From a virus, in IMG/VR virus record IMGVR_UViG_3300013137_002972, positions 1-32,603 of that record: a DNA stretch of 32,603 nt, one strand, 5' to 3'. Below, piece after piece: positions 1 to 8,360 of this stretch. A program made the translations under genes and the position numbers. A model generated the notes under the pieces. That model did not search any database and had not been told where the DNA came from. It saw nothing but the letters and a program-made list of their open reading frames with translations. Each line of letters starts with the position of its first letter. Within the stretch, counting starts at the first letter, position 1.

Positions 1-777
1 CTACAAGTTATGAATCAAGACTTCCGCTCTCTTCCTGGTGCGATCAGATCCTGGGCATCTTCCATTGCCGGCGGAGTAGGTTGTTAAGACTCTCTTTATT
101 TTGAAGCCTTTGAAAATCGACCGGACTTCCGGAGTATCGTTCAGGCTCAGAATAAACCGTCCGGATATCTTGTCGAGACATTCTCTCAGCCTGGAATAAT
201 CCGCATCTCCAAACGCCGGCGCATAACCAGCCGTGTGCCAATAAGGAGGATCCATATAGAAAAGGGTATCCTCCCGATCGTATCGACGCACGCATTCGCA
301 AGCGTCCAGATGTTCAATCGTTACTCGCTCCAAGCGCCAGTGGACTTCAAGCAGCGTCTCTTCTAATGTCGTGAGATTTAATCGCGGTCCTGAAGTTGCG
401 CCGGTTCCGAAAGTGCGGTCAACAGTTTTGCCGCCGAATCCCATCTTCTGTAAATAGAAATATCGTACGGCCCGCTGGACGTCGGTTAAAGTCTCGGGAT
501 TCATTTTGTTTGCCAAATCGAAGAGCTGCCTGGACACAAGAGCGAATCGATAATACCGCAGGAACTCTTCCAGGTGATTTTGGATTACCCTCCAGAACGT
601 GATCAACTCACCGTCCCTGTCGTTTATGATTTCACACTTTGACGGATTCTTCTTAAAGAAGACCCAGGCCGCACCGCAAAACGGTTCGCAATAGCAAACG
701 TGATCGGACGGAATTAAGGTGATAATTTTTTCAGCGAGCCGACTTTTGCCACCGAGATAACTCAAAGGACTGTTCAT
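1..777 (-). CDS. D12-class DNA N6-adenine methyltransferase (Dam-like)
   Basis: Transfers a methyl group from S-adenosylmethionine to adenine in DNA. Seen in the 258-aa protein: YLGGKSRL at residues 7-14 (the family's N-terminal SAM-binding signature), EPFCGA at 31-36 (motif I), and DPPYW at 176-180 (motif IV, catalytic). The ATG at 777 is chosen over an upstream ATG at 840 because a GAAAGGCAG ribosome site lies just before it and the residues before it match nothing in the family. It is the last gene of the leftward operon, next to an HNH nuclease. In phages such enzymes usually protect viral DNA from host restriction or alter regulation. Target sequence cannot be read from the protein. The family is certain, the biological role is inferred. 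Confidence 0.93.
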   Translation of the reverse strand: MNSPLSYLGGKSRLAEKIITLIPSDHVCYCEPFCGAAWVFFKKNPSKCEIINDRDGELITFWRVIQNHLEEFLRYYRFALVSRQLFDLANKMNPETLTDVQRAVRYFYLQKMGFGGKTVDRTFGTGATSGPRLNLTTLEETLLEVHWRLERVTIEHLDACECVRRYDREDTLFYMDPPYWHTAGYAPAFGDADYSRLRECLDKISGRFILSLNDTPEVRSIFKGFKIKRVLTTYSAGNGRCPGSDRTRKRAEVLIHNL

Positions 778-798
778 ATTACTCTGCCTTTCGTATGC

Positions 799-839
799 TG
801 CCACAGTTCTGAGATGCCAGCTGGCGCGCAACTGTGGCA
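799..839. repeat. Nested palindrome upstream of the methylase gene
   Basis: Perfect 10-bp arms TGCCACAGTT (799-808) and AACTGTGGCA (830-839) enclose a second perfect palindrome, GCCAGCTGGC (816-825). The element lies in the 147-bp gap between the HNH gene and the methylase gene. It shares TGCCAG and AACTG..GCA words with three better-conserved palindromes elsewhere in the window (8361, 22052, 31851) and may be a diverged relative. Confidence 0.7.
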
Positions 840-866
840 CAGTGATGGACAGTCCTTTGTCTATCG

Positions 867-916
867 GTTGAGTCGCTAGAACGACTCGACTTGTTCGCCG
901 GCACTCCTCGTGCCGG
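867..916. other. Two adjacent hairpins between HNH and methylase genes
   Basis: First stem: 867-875 pairs with 882-890 (one G-T pair). Second stem: CCGGCAC (898-904) pairs with GTGCCGG (910-916). Both fall between two leftward genes. Neither is followed by a T-run on the minus strand, so intrinsic termination is not supported. They could be a processing or pausing structure, or another short dispersed repeat. Confidence 0.5.
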
Positions 917-924
917 ACAATTTA

Positions 925-1287
925 TTAAACGTCCGGCATTCCGTGAGAATTATGATTTCCACTTGAAGCCAGATGTTTAAAGGCATATTGGATTCCGCGA
1001 ATGGTCTCTGTCAGGCAGACATTCCAATCTTTCCAATCGCGAAGGTGACCGAATAACCAGTGACAGTGCCGGCACAAGGTAATCAAGTTGTCCGGGCTGC
1101 AGGCTTCCTCCGGATAAATATGTACCGGGAGTAAATGATGAACGTCGTTTGCTCTGCCCCAGAAGGAAGGTTTTGTTTTACAACATTCGCAATCCGGATG
1201 GTTCTTTCTGTATTCACTCTTTGCCCGGTCAATCTTCCAGGAGAGTAAAGGGTGTTTAAGGAAAAGAAATATGTTCCGGAAATTCAT
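925..1287 (-). CDS. HNH endonuclease
   Basis: Metal-dependent DNA nuclease of the HNH (beta-beta-alpha-metal) family. In the 120-aa protein a CxxC pair (C33, C36) precedes the DVHH core (H50-H51), followed by the PDNLITLC strand with N67 and a second CxxC (C72, C75) and further His residues. This is the layout of zinc-stabilised phage HNH nucleases. The start at 1287 is preceded by GGAAGA and lies one base after the stop of the upstream gene. Phage HNH proteins near terminase genes often assist DNA packaging, and this one is two genes downstream of portal and terminase. It may instead be a homing or accessory nuclease. Confidence 0.88.
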   Translation of the reverse strand: MNFRNIFLFLKHPLLSWKIDRAKSEYRKNHPDCECCKTKPSFWGRANDVHHLLPVHIYPEEACSPDNLITLCRHCHWLFGHLRDWKDWNVCLTETIRGIQYAFKHLASSGNHNSHGMPDV

Positions 1288-1288
1288 C

Positions 1289-1687
1289 TTAATCTTCCGT
1301 CGCCCACCAGGGAATAGGAGGATCATTTGGAGCTGCCCAGCCGCATTTGTGCATCAAAGTTTCGATGAACAGACAGGCTGATCGAGCTTCGGCAATAGTC
1401 TCGGTTGTTTTCAGTGCCGACTTTCGCCAGGGGAAGATGTTATCCAAGAAAGAGTGGTTTGTTGTGGAGATAACCTTCGCATATCGATAACGAGCCTTCT
1501 GAAGAAAAGCGCACAATCCAGACAGATCCATTATTACTTTCGGTATCCCGTCTTCGACATTGGGATTCATATTACACGTTGAGCAAAAGGTAGGATCAAA
1601 GTCGATCGGTTGATCGTGTGCATCGACAATGTTCAGTGTACATTCCTTTTGGTCGCAGGGGACATCTATGTATATGGAACCTTTCAT
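1289..1687 (-). CDS. Uncharacterised cysteine-rich phage protein
   Basis: A 132-aa protein that I do not recognise. The start at 1687 is firm: GGAGGT precedes it and its ATG overlaps the portal stop as ATGA. Cysteines at 11, 16, 35 and 38 (the last two as CSTC) suggest a small metal-binding site near the N-terminus. The rest looks helical with no membrane segment. Translational coupling to the portal gene suggests co-expression with the packaging genes, but no function can be assigned. Confidence 0.75.
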   Translation of the reverse strand: MKGSIYIDVPCDQKECTLNIVDAHDQPIDFDPTFCSTCNMNPNVEDGIPKVIMDLSGLCAFLQKARYRYAKVISTTNHSFLDNIFPWRKSALKTTETIAEARSACLFIETLMHKCGWAAPNDPPIPWWATED

Positions 1688-3213
1688 CTTACCTCCGTCC
1701 CGTTGATCGCATAGGCGGTCAGGGCGTCGGCGACCAGGACATTGACTTTCTTGGGATCCCAATCGGCAAAGAAATGCCGGATCTGCAGTTCGCACTCTTC
1801 CGGTGATTTGCTATCGCGGATGATCTGCGCTATCGGCGCGAGGCTTCCGCGAAACGCTTTCGCAAGGTCAGGCGCAGCAGTTTGAGCAACCCGGTCCATC
1901 TGCTCGACCGGGATCCTGCCAGGGCGATTCAACCTGGTGGGCGAATATGCTGCAGCAAACGGAACCGGCGGCCCGGCTGAAGCGTCACGCTCAATCGGCA
2001 GGCCAACCTTTTCCGAAAGGGCATACAGGCCATCGTCCGTAACCCGGAGGCCGGCTTGTTTCAGTGAAGTGAGCAATGATATTGCTGAACTTACTTTGGC
2101 ATCCGATTCCGAGCCAAGCGAGATCAGGGGCACATTACCCGGTAATCTGTTTATTGCCACAAGCTGAGTAATCAACTGATCCCTCAGAGTCTCTGCCAGC
2201 ATCTTGCCATCGAAGCGCCTTATATCCTGGCGGACGCCTTCCTGGACATTTGCCTGACCAGATCCCAGGCCCGACGGCTGAGCCTCCGTCGTCATTGTTT
2301 GACCCAGAACCAACTTTGACATTTCCCGTTCACAAATCGTAATAAACTGCTGATAGGCGGTGCCGGAGTTTGCTGCTGCCGCTTCTTTAAGTTCGACGCT
2401 TGTGCCTTCGGAGATCACGAGACCGCCGAGCCGGCATGAAAGCGCGAATGCTCTTTCCAGAATTGAACGACCCTCTTCGTCCCGGAATTTACCAACCATG
2501 AAAGGCGTGCCATATTTCTCAAGAAACTTAGCCCACCATTCCCTATCCATCGCGGCCAACAGCCACCAGAACAGAATGGAGCGCATGGGGCCGCCCCAAT
2601 TATCAGGAGTGCTTAACAAGTGACCCCGATGAACTATGTATCTGTTCGGATCGACGTCATGCTTTGTGAGCAATGGTTGTCCATTCGTAGGATTAACGTC
2701 ATAGATCATCATCCGTCCGGAGGTGAAGTCGAGAAGTTGATATGGCACTGGAGTAAGGCCGGCGATTCGATAACCCTTTCCGACAGCAACGAAGGTCTTT
2801 TCGATTACCGCAACAGGATAAAGAGTTGAGTCGAGAAGAAATGAAGCAGCCCTCAGCCAACCTTTACAGGCTGAAACCTCTGCATCTATCGCGTTGGCTG
2901 TGTCGATATCGGCCTGCAGCTTCCGGTCAAACGGCATAAACGACATCGCATCGCCCAGGACAGCCAGCTTTCGCTTCATCAGTTCGCTCTGCAGATGCGA
3001 ATTGGTCAATACCACGTCCCGGTAAAGAGAGAACAGATCCCTTGTCTCGCCTGATTCCGCAGCCGATATACAACCCATGACTCTTTCCTGCGTCATGCCC
3101 TGGGCGATCGCCGGCGTCTCCCATCGTGTATCATTGACCGTTAACTGTTTTGTCGGAACTCTGAGATCCAGAATCCTCGCAACAAGTGGCCGAAGGTAAT
3201 CTTTAATATTCAT
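1684..3213 (-). CDS. Mu gp29-like portal protein (DUF935)
   Basis: Forms the dodecameric ring at one capsid vertex through which DNA enters and leaves. The 509-aa protein has the expected length and the DUF935 pattern: an N-terminal segment on DTRWETP and TSV-like motifs, a central region reading PYQLLDFTSGRM and IVHRGHLLSTP, then W-rich WWLLAAMDREWWAKFLEKYGTP, typical of Mu gp29. It overlaps the terminase stop by ATGA and feeds directly into the gene below it. Unlike Mu, the downstream neighbour is not the MuF head gene, which lies on the other strand near 19.7 kb. Confidence 0.93.
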   Translation of the reverse strand: MNIKDYLRPLVARILDLRVPTKQLTVNDTRWETPAIAQGMTQERVMGCISAAESGETRDLFSLYRDVVLTNSHLQSELMKRKLAVLGDAMSFMPFDRKLQADIDTANAIDAEVSACKGWLRAASFLLDSTLYPVAVIEKTFVAVGKGYRIAGLTPVPYQLLDFTSGRMMIYDVNPTNGQPLLTKHDVDPNRYIVHRGHLLSTPDNWGGPMRSILFWWLLAAMDREWWAKFLEKYGTPFMVGKFRDEEGRSILERAFALSCRLGGLVISEGTSVELKEAAAANSGTAYQQFITICEREMSKLVLGQTMTTEAQPSGLGSGQANVQEGVRQDIRRFDGKMLAETLRDQLITQLVAINRLPGNVPLISLGSESDAKVSSAISLLTSLKQAGLRVTDDGLYALSEKVGLPIERDASAGPPVPFAAAYSPTRLNRPGRIPVEQMDRVAQTAAPDLAKAFRGSLAPIAQIIRDSKSPEECELQIRHFFADWDPKKVNVLVADALTAYAINGTEVR

Positions 3214-4883
3214 ATTAGTGATACTCCTGTCATCTTATTCTTGTGGTCTGAACTATGATCGGGCCGCATGTTATTCTTTGGAAGATTTGAGGCTGTGCTG
3301 TATTGCCCGACTTGTGCGCCTGATGCCTGCAGCGGGCCGAATGGACTGACCAGGCCATGCAGGGAATTTTTCGTTGAATCGAATGTATCGCCGTGATTGC
3401 CGGCGCTGTCTATTAGATTGTCGAAACTGCCGCGACTCCGCATGACCAATCGGAAATCATCTTTTATCCAGCGATACTCGGGCAGACAAAGTTTCCCGTC
3501 GTCCATGGTATTGACCAGGAGATTTCCCAGATAGGCTTTATAGAGTATGTTCTCGCCCTGGTAGGTAATCTTCTCTGAAGAAACAACAAGTTCAACCGGG
3601 CAGATTTGAGCAAACTCCTTCCTAACTTCAGCCGCCCAGAACTTTTCAGAAGTCGCGTCTATCACCAGCCGGCGCGGTTTACGGTTCGGGCCCAGATCGC
3701 AGGCTTCCTTAAGATATGCCTTGGCCTTGTCAGGATCCTGCGTCTTGAACCTGATAATCAGCCGCGCAAAAAAAAGCATTCCGATCTGTTCGGTTATGGT
3801 AATGGCGAATGGATTGGATTTCTCCTTTTCCGTTGTGGCTGGATCCGCGCCGACGGCAATCGTGCCAGGTCCGAGTATATTGCGCCAGTTGGGCGGGAAA
3901 TCGTCTTCTGCTGCCAGGCATTTGTTGCGGCCCATTATCATGGCATTGCTGATCGACTGCAGACTCACTGCGGCAGTTCCGCCGGTCTTGAAAATCAAGG
4001 CATAGTTTCGATCCCAGGCATCACGGTCCAGCGATTTTGCCCGGTGTTCAACCGGTGACATTGGTTTCCTGGTCTTCGTGTCGAACAGATGCACGCCGGC
4101 GAGCGCAGTATCCCAGGCATCCGCCCGATGCACCATCACGCCGGATTCCGACTCGTACCAGTGACCTGCTGCGTTTGCCTTTTCAGGCCCGAACTCAACC
4201 CCCAACGGAGGCACGGCCAATTCGTAAGAATAATGACTGTCATCGTTTGGCGGCGTGGTAGCCATGATGCAGCGGAACTTCTCATCGCTCGACATGATCG
4301 GCTCCATCGCTTCCCACAAATCCTTGAAGTCGCGAATAAACCCGATCTCATCAATATAGACATGTCCGGAATAACTCCTGGCAGTTGCGGGGTTCGGAGC
4401 AATAACGAGCGAGCGGCTGTACTTCGACCGGCTATGGTAGATCTTCGTTTCCAATTTCTGATGCTCGAAGACATCGCAGAAATCGTCGAAGTTGAGGCCG
4501 TCGACAGAAGTTTCCATTCTCTGGCCATTGGCCTGAACAGCCTTTCTAAAATTATCCAGAACCTCATTCCATATCTGCGCTTCCTTAACAACAAACTCCC
4601 GGCCAAGAGGAAGAGAGGCAGAGGCATAAGTTACCAGCAGGCCAGGCATCTCCATCATGCTGCGCAGGGCCTTACTTGCCAGGGTTCGGGATTTTCCAGA
4701 TTGCCGTCTCCACAGGAGCAGCATGAGTCCCAAGTCATCCCGCCAAAACGGCGGGGCCTGGTATGACCTTAATTTAAGCAGAGGTTCAGGCTTGCCTGAT
4801 CCGGGTTCAGGAGCCAACCTGCCCTCCGAAGGGAGCTGGCAGGGGCGGTCAGACTTGTTTGCTGTTGTTTTTTTTGGAGACAT
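3210..4883 (-). CDS. Terminase large subunit (Mu gp28-like)
   Basis: ATP-driven DNA packaging motor and headful nuclease. In 557 aa: a Walker A-like WRRQSGKSR (58-66), Walker B HVYIDEIGF (D178-E179) and the coupling motif MATTPP (208-213) make up the ATPase. The nuclease half begins at GADPATTEKE (D347) with a second acidic strand at VIDAT (D409) and a late GDTFDS segment, as in the RNase H-fold terminase nuclease. Order DUF3486, TerL, portal is as in Mu gp27-gp28-gp29. The start lies two bases after the DUF3486 stop with only a weak ribosome site, so translation is probably coupled. Confidence 0.95.
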   Translation of the reverse strand: MSPKKTTANKSDRPCQLPSEGRLAPEPGSGKPEPLLKLRSYQAPPFWRDDLGLMLLLWRRQSGKSRTLASKALRSMMEMPGLLVTYASASLPLGREFVVKEAQIWNEVLDNFRKAVQANGQRMETSVDGLNFDDFCDVFEHQKLETKIYHSRSKYSRSLVIAPNPATARSYSGHVYIDEIGFIRDFKDLWEAMEPIMSSDEKFRCIMATTPPNDDSHYSYELAVPPLGVEFGPEKANAAGHWYESESGVMVHRADAWDTALAGVHLFDTKTRKPMSPVEHRAKSLDRDAWDRNYALIFKTGGTAAVSLQSISNAMIMGRNKCLAAEDDFPPNWRNILGPGTIAVGADPATTEKEKSNPFAITITEQIGMLFFARLIIRFKTQDPDKAKAYLKEACDLGPNRKPRRLVIDATSEKFWAAEVRKEFAQICPVELVVSSEKITYQGENILYKAYLGNLLVNTMDDGKLCLPEYRWIKDDFRLVMRSRGSFDNLIDSAGNHGDTFDSTKNSLHGLVSPFGPLQASGAQVGQYSTASNLPKNNMRPDHSSDHKNKMTGVSLI

Positions 4884-4885
4884 GG

Positions 4886-5479
4886 TTAGAGATTCTCAGG
4901 CCGTTCGCCCCAGATTGCTTTGACCAGGCGATCCATCTTAACTTCCTTATCGCCCTTGCCCTCCACAATCTTCCGAACCTGTTCATTCTCGAAATATTTC
5001 AGGATGTATTCTGCCGTATCGCGGTGGAATTTATCCCGCGTAATGGCTATCACTTCATCCTTCTGGGACAATTTCCGCTTTTCGAGTTTGAGCTTTTCGG
5101 CAAAAAGAATTGAATCAAGCAAAGGTCGAAGTTTCAGCAGATCGTTTTCAGCCAGGGCATCGAGCTTTTCGTCAAGATCTCCGGCAATCCTGGTTACTAT
5201 GCTTTGTCCCAACGAATCGCCGCCGGCTGCCTGGGCCATGCGCATAGCCAGTTCGGCCCGCTCCCTGATCTTTGCCATTTGCCCTTCGGACTTCAGCCAG
5301 TCCTGATAACCGCCCTTGCGCCATTCGGAGAGATTCTGTTCGGTGAGATCCATGAAGCCATTGGTTTTGAGCCAGGCAAGAATCGAAGGACCGCTCTTGC
5401 CGTCGAGAAGCTGTTTATTAACTTCTTCCCGGATCTTTGCCGGTAGCCTTGCAAATTTTCCCTGGCGTGCGCGGCTCAC
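4886..5479 (-). CDS. Mu gp27-like protein (DUF3486), putative small terminase
   Basis: DUF3486 proteins precede TerL in Mu-like phages and are thought to act as the DNA-recognising small terminase. The 197-aa protein begins with an HTH-like region (KFARLPAKIREEVNKQLLDG..LAWLKTNGF), has LSEWRKGGYQDW as expected, and then a long helical, charged stretch likely to form a coiled coil. It starts with GTG, preceded by AAGGAG, and overlaps the upstream stop as GTGA. Family assignment is good; the small-terminase role is inferred from position. Confidence 0.87.
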   Translation of the reverse strand: MSRARQGKFARLPAKIREEVNKQLLDGKSGPSILAWLKTNGFMDLTEQNLSEWRKGGYQDWLKSEGQMAKIRERAELAMRMAQAAGGDSLGQSIVTRIAGDLDEKLDALAENDLLKLRPLLDSILFAEKLKLEKRKLSQKDEVIAITRDKFHRDTAEYILKYFENEQVRKIVEGKGDKEVKMDRLVKAIWGERPENL

Positions 5480-5778
5480 AATTCGGACTCCTTTGGATTC
5501 TTTAGCACCTCACCGCGCTGATAGAATAAGACTCCTTCGCTGGTAGCCTGCCAGGCTGGGATCGCATGCAGGCAATCAATCAGGGAAACTACAAATCCTT
5601 TATCTTTCAGGAAGGCCAAGGTTGCTACGATTTCGGATTCCGTGATTTGGAAATCGACTCTTTGTCTGCGGATCAACATTCGTTTCATCGCATCCGCGGT
5701 ATAAGAGTTCGGATATCTGACTGCCAGAAATTCAAGGCAGACAATTCTGAGTTCTTCCTGTTGAGCAATTGTGAGCAT
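5476..5778 (-). CDS. Small winged-helix-like phage protein (VpaChn25_0724-like)
   Basis: A 100-aa protein whose pattern fits the small winged-helix-like proteins that sit just before DUF3486 in many Mu-like phages: an N-terminal EELRIVCLEFLA helix, TADAMKRML, then ITESEIVATLAFLKDKGFV and a short beta wing ending in a TSEG turn. The start at 5778 is preceded by GAGAAA and follows the peptidase gene by eight bases. An upstream in-frame ATG at 5889 would overlap the peptidase and is not favoured. Role unknown, perhaps a DNA-binding helper for packaging or regulation. Confidence 0.7.
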   Translation of the reverse strand: MLTIAQQEELRIVCLEFLAVRYPNSYTADAMKRMLIRRQRVDFQITESEIVATLAFLKDKGFVVSLIDCLHAIPAWQATSEGVLFYQRGEVLKNPKESEL

Positions 5779-5786
5779 AATATTTC

Positions 5787-6485
5787 TCAAGATACTCGCA
5801 GCAGAAAACCTTTGGCTCCCATCATCTGCTGCTGAACCTGTTTCCATGACAATTTCACGTGTCCTTTGAACCCATAACCCAAACCCCATGAGTTACAGTT
5901 ATCTACTCCATAGGGATCAAATAAATCTCCGGCAACACAATGCCCTCCGACAAACTTATTACTGTCAGCGATTGTTCCGTCCGCTCGCGGGCGCATCCAT
6001 GCCTGGGTAATATTGAATCCGAAGAGAACAACAGGACACCGATGAAAAGCATATTTAAGTTCATTGATCGTGCGGATGTCGTACACGTCAACAGTGACGG
6101 TTAAACCTTCTGGGTTCTTAAAGGTAAGCCATTTTAAAGTCTGCGCCGCCTTAATGGCTGTTTCAAGCGAGGATCCTTCCTGGTTGTCATTGTCAATTCG
6201 TTTCTCCACATCGTAGAACAGATCGGCGTCATAACTCTGTTTTACACCAGTCGCCCACCAGCGAAGCGCTTCACAAACTGCCGTCATCCCGTAAGCTGTG
6301 CATTTAGGCGTTTGCATTTGATCATCGGCAGCCATTAAGAGAGGCCGTCCATCCACGTAATCTGGAGCGGTCCATTTTTTGGGAAGTAGTATGCGTTCAT
6401 GGGGTGAAGCCCCAATGCGCATGCGCAATCCGGAATGGAAGTTTATAAAGCGTTGCTTAACGGTTTTGATGTCTTGTGCGTTCAT
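5787..6485 (-). CDS. Papain-like (C1 family) cysteine peptidase
   Basis: Predicted cysteine peptidase of 232 aa. The papain active site is visible in order: oxyanion Gln56 six residues before nucleophile Cys62 (QMQTPKC), then Gly-Gly-His182 (VGGHC) and Asn198 in CNSWGLGYG, followed by KGHVKLSW as in papain's NSWG..WG..GY region. The central EGSSLETAIKAAQ matches the segment of bacterial C1 peptidases that precedes the His. No signal peptide is seen, so it acts in the cytoplasm or in the virion unless released by lysis. Start overlaps the lipoprotein stop (TAATG). In phages of this type this place usually holds lysis or accessory genes; a peptidase of this family there is unusual. Substrate unknown. 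Confidence 0.85.
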   Translation of the reverse strand: MNAQDIKTVKQRFINFHSGLRMRIGASPHERILLPKKWTAPDYVDGRPLLMAADDQMQTPKCTAYGMTAVCEALRWWATGVKQSYDADLFYDVEKRIDNDNQEGSSLETAIKAAQTLKWLTFKNPEGLTVTVDVYDIRTINELKYAFHRCPVVLFGFNITQAWMRPRADGTIADSNKFVGGHCVAGDLFDPYGVDNCNSWGLGYGFKGHVKLSWKQVQQQMMGAKGFLLRVS

Positions 6486-6991
6486 TACTTTGCTCCTTTG
6501 CCTGTGCTGTTGTCCTGGGAATGCGATTGGCTTGCCCCGGCGCTGCCGGCCTGGATTGACGAATTGTTTACTGGTCCCTGGAACGTGAAATTATAGGATG
6601 GCTCACTACTGCCACCTCCGCTGCTTATCTCCGAGATGCCGTAACCTGCGCCGGCATAGATCGCCGAATCAGCCAGGACGCCGAAGAAGTTCTTCGCCAC
6701 TTCTCCCCAAGTCATTGACGTCTCTGGTAGGGCAAGCAGATCGATGCCAACTGCAAAAGCAAACTCGCCCGGACGCATCCCAAGATTCACCGCCTTGAAT
6801 AATTGCCGTTTCTCTTCCGGCTTAATTTGAGGGGCAGCCGAAATAGCTCTTTGATTCATGGCAATCTCATTCCTGGATGCCATGTAATAACTCACAGGTC
6901 CGATCGTGAGTCCACCTGGCGAAGCACAGCCCGTAAGACAGATCACCAAGGACAGGCAGCAGAGCGTAAAGATAGAACGTACTGATTTCAT
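6485..6991 (-). CDS. Predicted outer-membrane lipoprotein
   Basis: A 168-aa lipoprotein. The signal peptide has a basic start (MKSVR), a hydrophobic core and a clear lipobox LTGC with the lipidated Cys at residue 22, followed by Ala-Ser. The start at 6991 is chosen because AAGGAAGG precedes it; longer versions lack a signal. The C-terminal third is rich in Gly, Ser, Asn and Gln (low complexity). It lies between patatin and papain-like peptidase genes. It could be an o-spanin-like lysis factor, though it is long for one, or a conversion or exclusion protein on the cell surface. Confidence 0.8.
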   Translation of the reverse strand: MKSVRSIFTLCCLSLVICLTGCASPGGLTIGPVSYYMASRNEIAMNQRAISAAPQIKPEEKRQLFKAVNLGMRPGEFAFAVGIDLLALPETSMTWGEVAKNFFGVLADSAIYAGAGYGISEISSGGGSSEPSYNFTFQGPVNNSSIQAGSAGASQSHSQDNSTGKGAK

Positions 6992-6992
6992 A

Positions 6993-7172
6993 TTAACCTT
7001 CCTTTCTTGTGTTATCCTTTCGTAGATACTCGACGCTTTCTTCCAATGCGCGGCAGTCTGCAAGCAAGCAGTCCCTTGCTTCCGTTGCCGTCGAAATCGG
7101 TAGAGCAGCCCTCTCTTCATACCAGACGAGAATCTGTTTGCTTAGAATATCGATTGCCAGGTCATGGTTCAT
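6993..7172 (-). CDS. Small uncharacterised protein (59 aa)
   Basis: A 59-aa helical, acidic protein without a recognisable family. The start at 7172 overlaps the patatin stop as ATGA and has AAGGA upstream, so it is probably translated with patatin. The stop lies one base before the lipoprotein ATG, and this gene's 3' end carries the lipoprotein's ribosome site. It might bind or regulate a neighbour; no function can be given. Confidence 0.6.
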   Translation of the reverse strand: MNHDLAIDILSKQILVWYEERAALPISTATEARDCLLADCRALEESVEYLRKDNTRKEG

Positions 7173-7981
7173 TTCGATTGATCCTTCTTGAGTCTGGCCA
7201 GAGTCCAGTCGTAGCATTTCCTTATAAGAGAGTGATCGAAATGCATCATTCCCTTGTCGGTCGGCACATCCGGCCAAATTACGGTGACGTTGGGTTCATC
7301 AGCCATGGCCGCAACGAGATCGAGCTTTTCGTCGTTGCACTTGATATTCATTGCCCGGATAGCCGAAGTGATAAGGTTATCGCGGCCCTTGTAATCGTGA
7401 GGGCTGTCAGAAGGGATCACAACATAGACATGTTCGCATTCGCGCCAATCGCCGATCATTGGAACACTGGCCCGCAGGCCGCCGTCCCAATAAGGACAAC
7501 CATCAAGCAATTCCACTGGCGGGAAGATGCAGGGAATCGACAAACTGGCGAGAACGGCCTTTGCCGGAGATTCGGCCAGTTCCGGGCGCATGGTATTAAC
7601 GAGATCATTGGTCCGTTTATTCACTGCCCAGGTTGACAGGGGGATCGTCATTTCGTCGAAGTTTGCCGGCAGAAGAGTGTCGAGAAGCCTTTCAATCTTT
7701 TCTGTCTTGAAGATATGATCGACCCAGTGCATTCGAATTTGCCAGAGAAACAATTTCTCCCGTAAGTCGGAATCCTCAAGGTTGTTGATGATATTGGCCA
7801 GTATCACAGGCGAATAACCTGCCGACAGCAAGGCCCCGGCGATCGCGCCGGCGCTGGTGCCATGGATGGAAGTGTATTGAATGCCCAATTTCTCGAACGC
7901 CAGGAGAACGCCGGTCAACCTGCAAAGGCCGGTAATTCCGCCGCCGCCAAGAACAAGAGGGATTTCTTTCTGGTTATTCAT
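7169..7981 (-). CDS. Patatin-like phospholipase
   Basis: Predicted lipid acyl hydrolase using a Ser-Asp dyad. The 270-aa protein shows all three patatin landmarks: the glycine-rich oxyanion loop LGGGGITG (11-18), the nucleophile elbow GTSAG with Ser43, and the DGG motif with Asp166. Length is that of a stand-alone catalytic domain with no signal peptide. It would act on the inner face of the cytoplasmic membrane. The start overlaps the stop of the upstream DUF2730-like gene (TAATG). In a phage this could help dissolve membranes at lysis, act as an abortive or superinfection weapon, or remodel host lipids. The enzyme family is certain, the role is inferred. Confidence 0.92.
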   Translation of the reverse strand: MNNQKEIPLVLGGGGITGLCRLTGVLLAFEKLGIQYTSIHGTSAGAIAGALLSAGYSPVILANIINNLEDSDLREKLFLWQIRMHWVDHIFKTEKIERLLDTLLPANFDEMTIPLSTWAVNKRTNDLVNTMRPELAESPAKAVLASLSIPCIFPPVELLDGCPYWDGGLRASVPMIGDWRECEHVYVVIPSDSPHDYKGRDNLITSAIRAMNIKCNDEKLDLVAAMADEPNVTVIWPDVPTDKGMMHFDHSLIRKCYDWTLARLKKDQSK

Positions 7982-8304
7982 TACTGCTTTCTTATTTGTT
8001 CAATGATGCCTTCCAGTTTGCCCACGGCACGTTCGATAACCTTGAGATCCTCTGAATGGGCAAGTTGCATCTGTCGGGTGAGACTGAATAATTTGTCGTG
8101 AACTTCCTCGTTATGCTGCTTGAGTATGGCAATTTCCTGATCGCGTTTCTGGCAGATATCGCTTAAGTCACCCTTGCTCACGAAGTCCTTATAGAGTTCT
8201 TCCGGTATGGTAGGTTTGCGGCGGAACGAATAAAACATCGCGACCAGGCAAGTCACATTTGAAATTACTGCGATCAATTTCCAGAGAAAGTCCCCGTCAG
8301 ACAT
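7981..8304 (-). CDS. DUF2730-like membrane-anchored coiled-coil protein
   Basis: A 107-aa protein with one N-terminal membrane helix (about residues 7-27, LWKLIAVISNVTCLVAMFYSF), a short basic stop-transfer (RRK), a proline hinge and then a long charged coiled coil to the C-terminus. This matches the architecture of DUF2730 proteins found upstream of DUF3486 in Mu-like phages, although I cannot confirm homology by search. The start at 8304 has GGGAG eight bases upstream. It may belong to the lysis functions or serve as a membrane platform. Confidence 0.65.
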   Translation of the reverse strand: MSDGDFLWKLIAVISNVTCLVAMFYSFRRKPTIPEELYKDFVSKGDLSDICQKRDQEIAILKQHNEEVHDKLFSLTRQMQLAHSEDLKVIERAVGKLEGIIEQIRKQ

Positions 8305-8360
8305 AGTATGCTCCCATGTTTCTTTTCCGGGAGCGTAACTGATGGGGAAGAATGCAGACA

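Noticed and set aside
1-777. Phage left end or attachment site at the window edge
   Set aside because: The window begins exactly at the methylase stop; no terminal inverted repeat or host gene is visible, so the phage end cannot be placed.
897-918. Intrinsic terminator between HNH and methylase genes
   Set aside because: The stem is good, but no T-run follows on the transcribed (minus) strand.
4089-4766. 225-codon plus-strand open frame inside the terminase gene
   Set aside because: Shadow of TerL on the opposite strand; no ribosome site, low-complexity and Arg/His-rich translation, no family.
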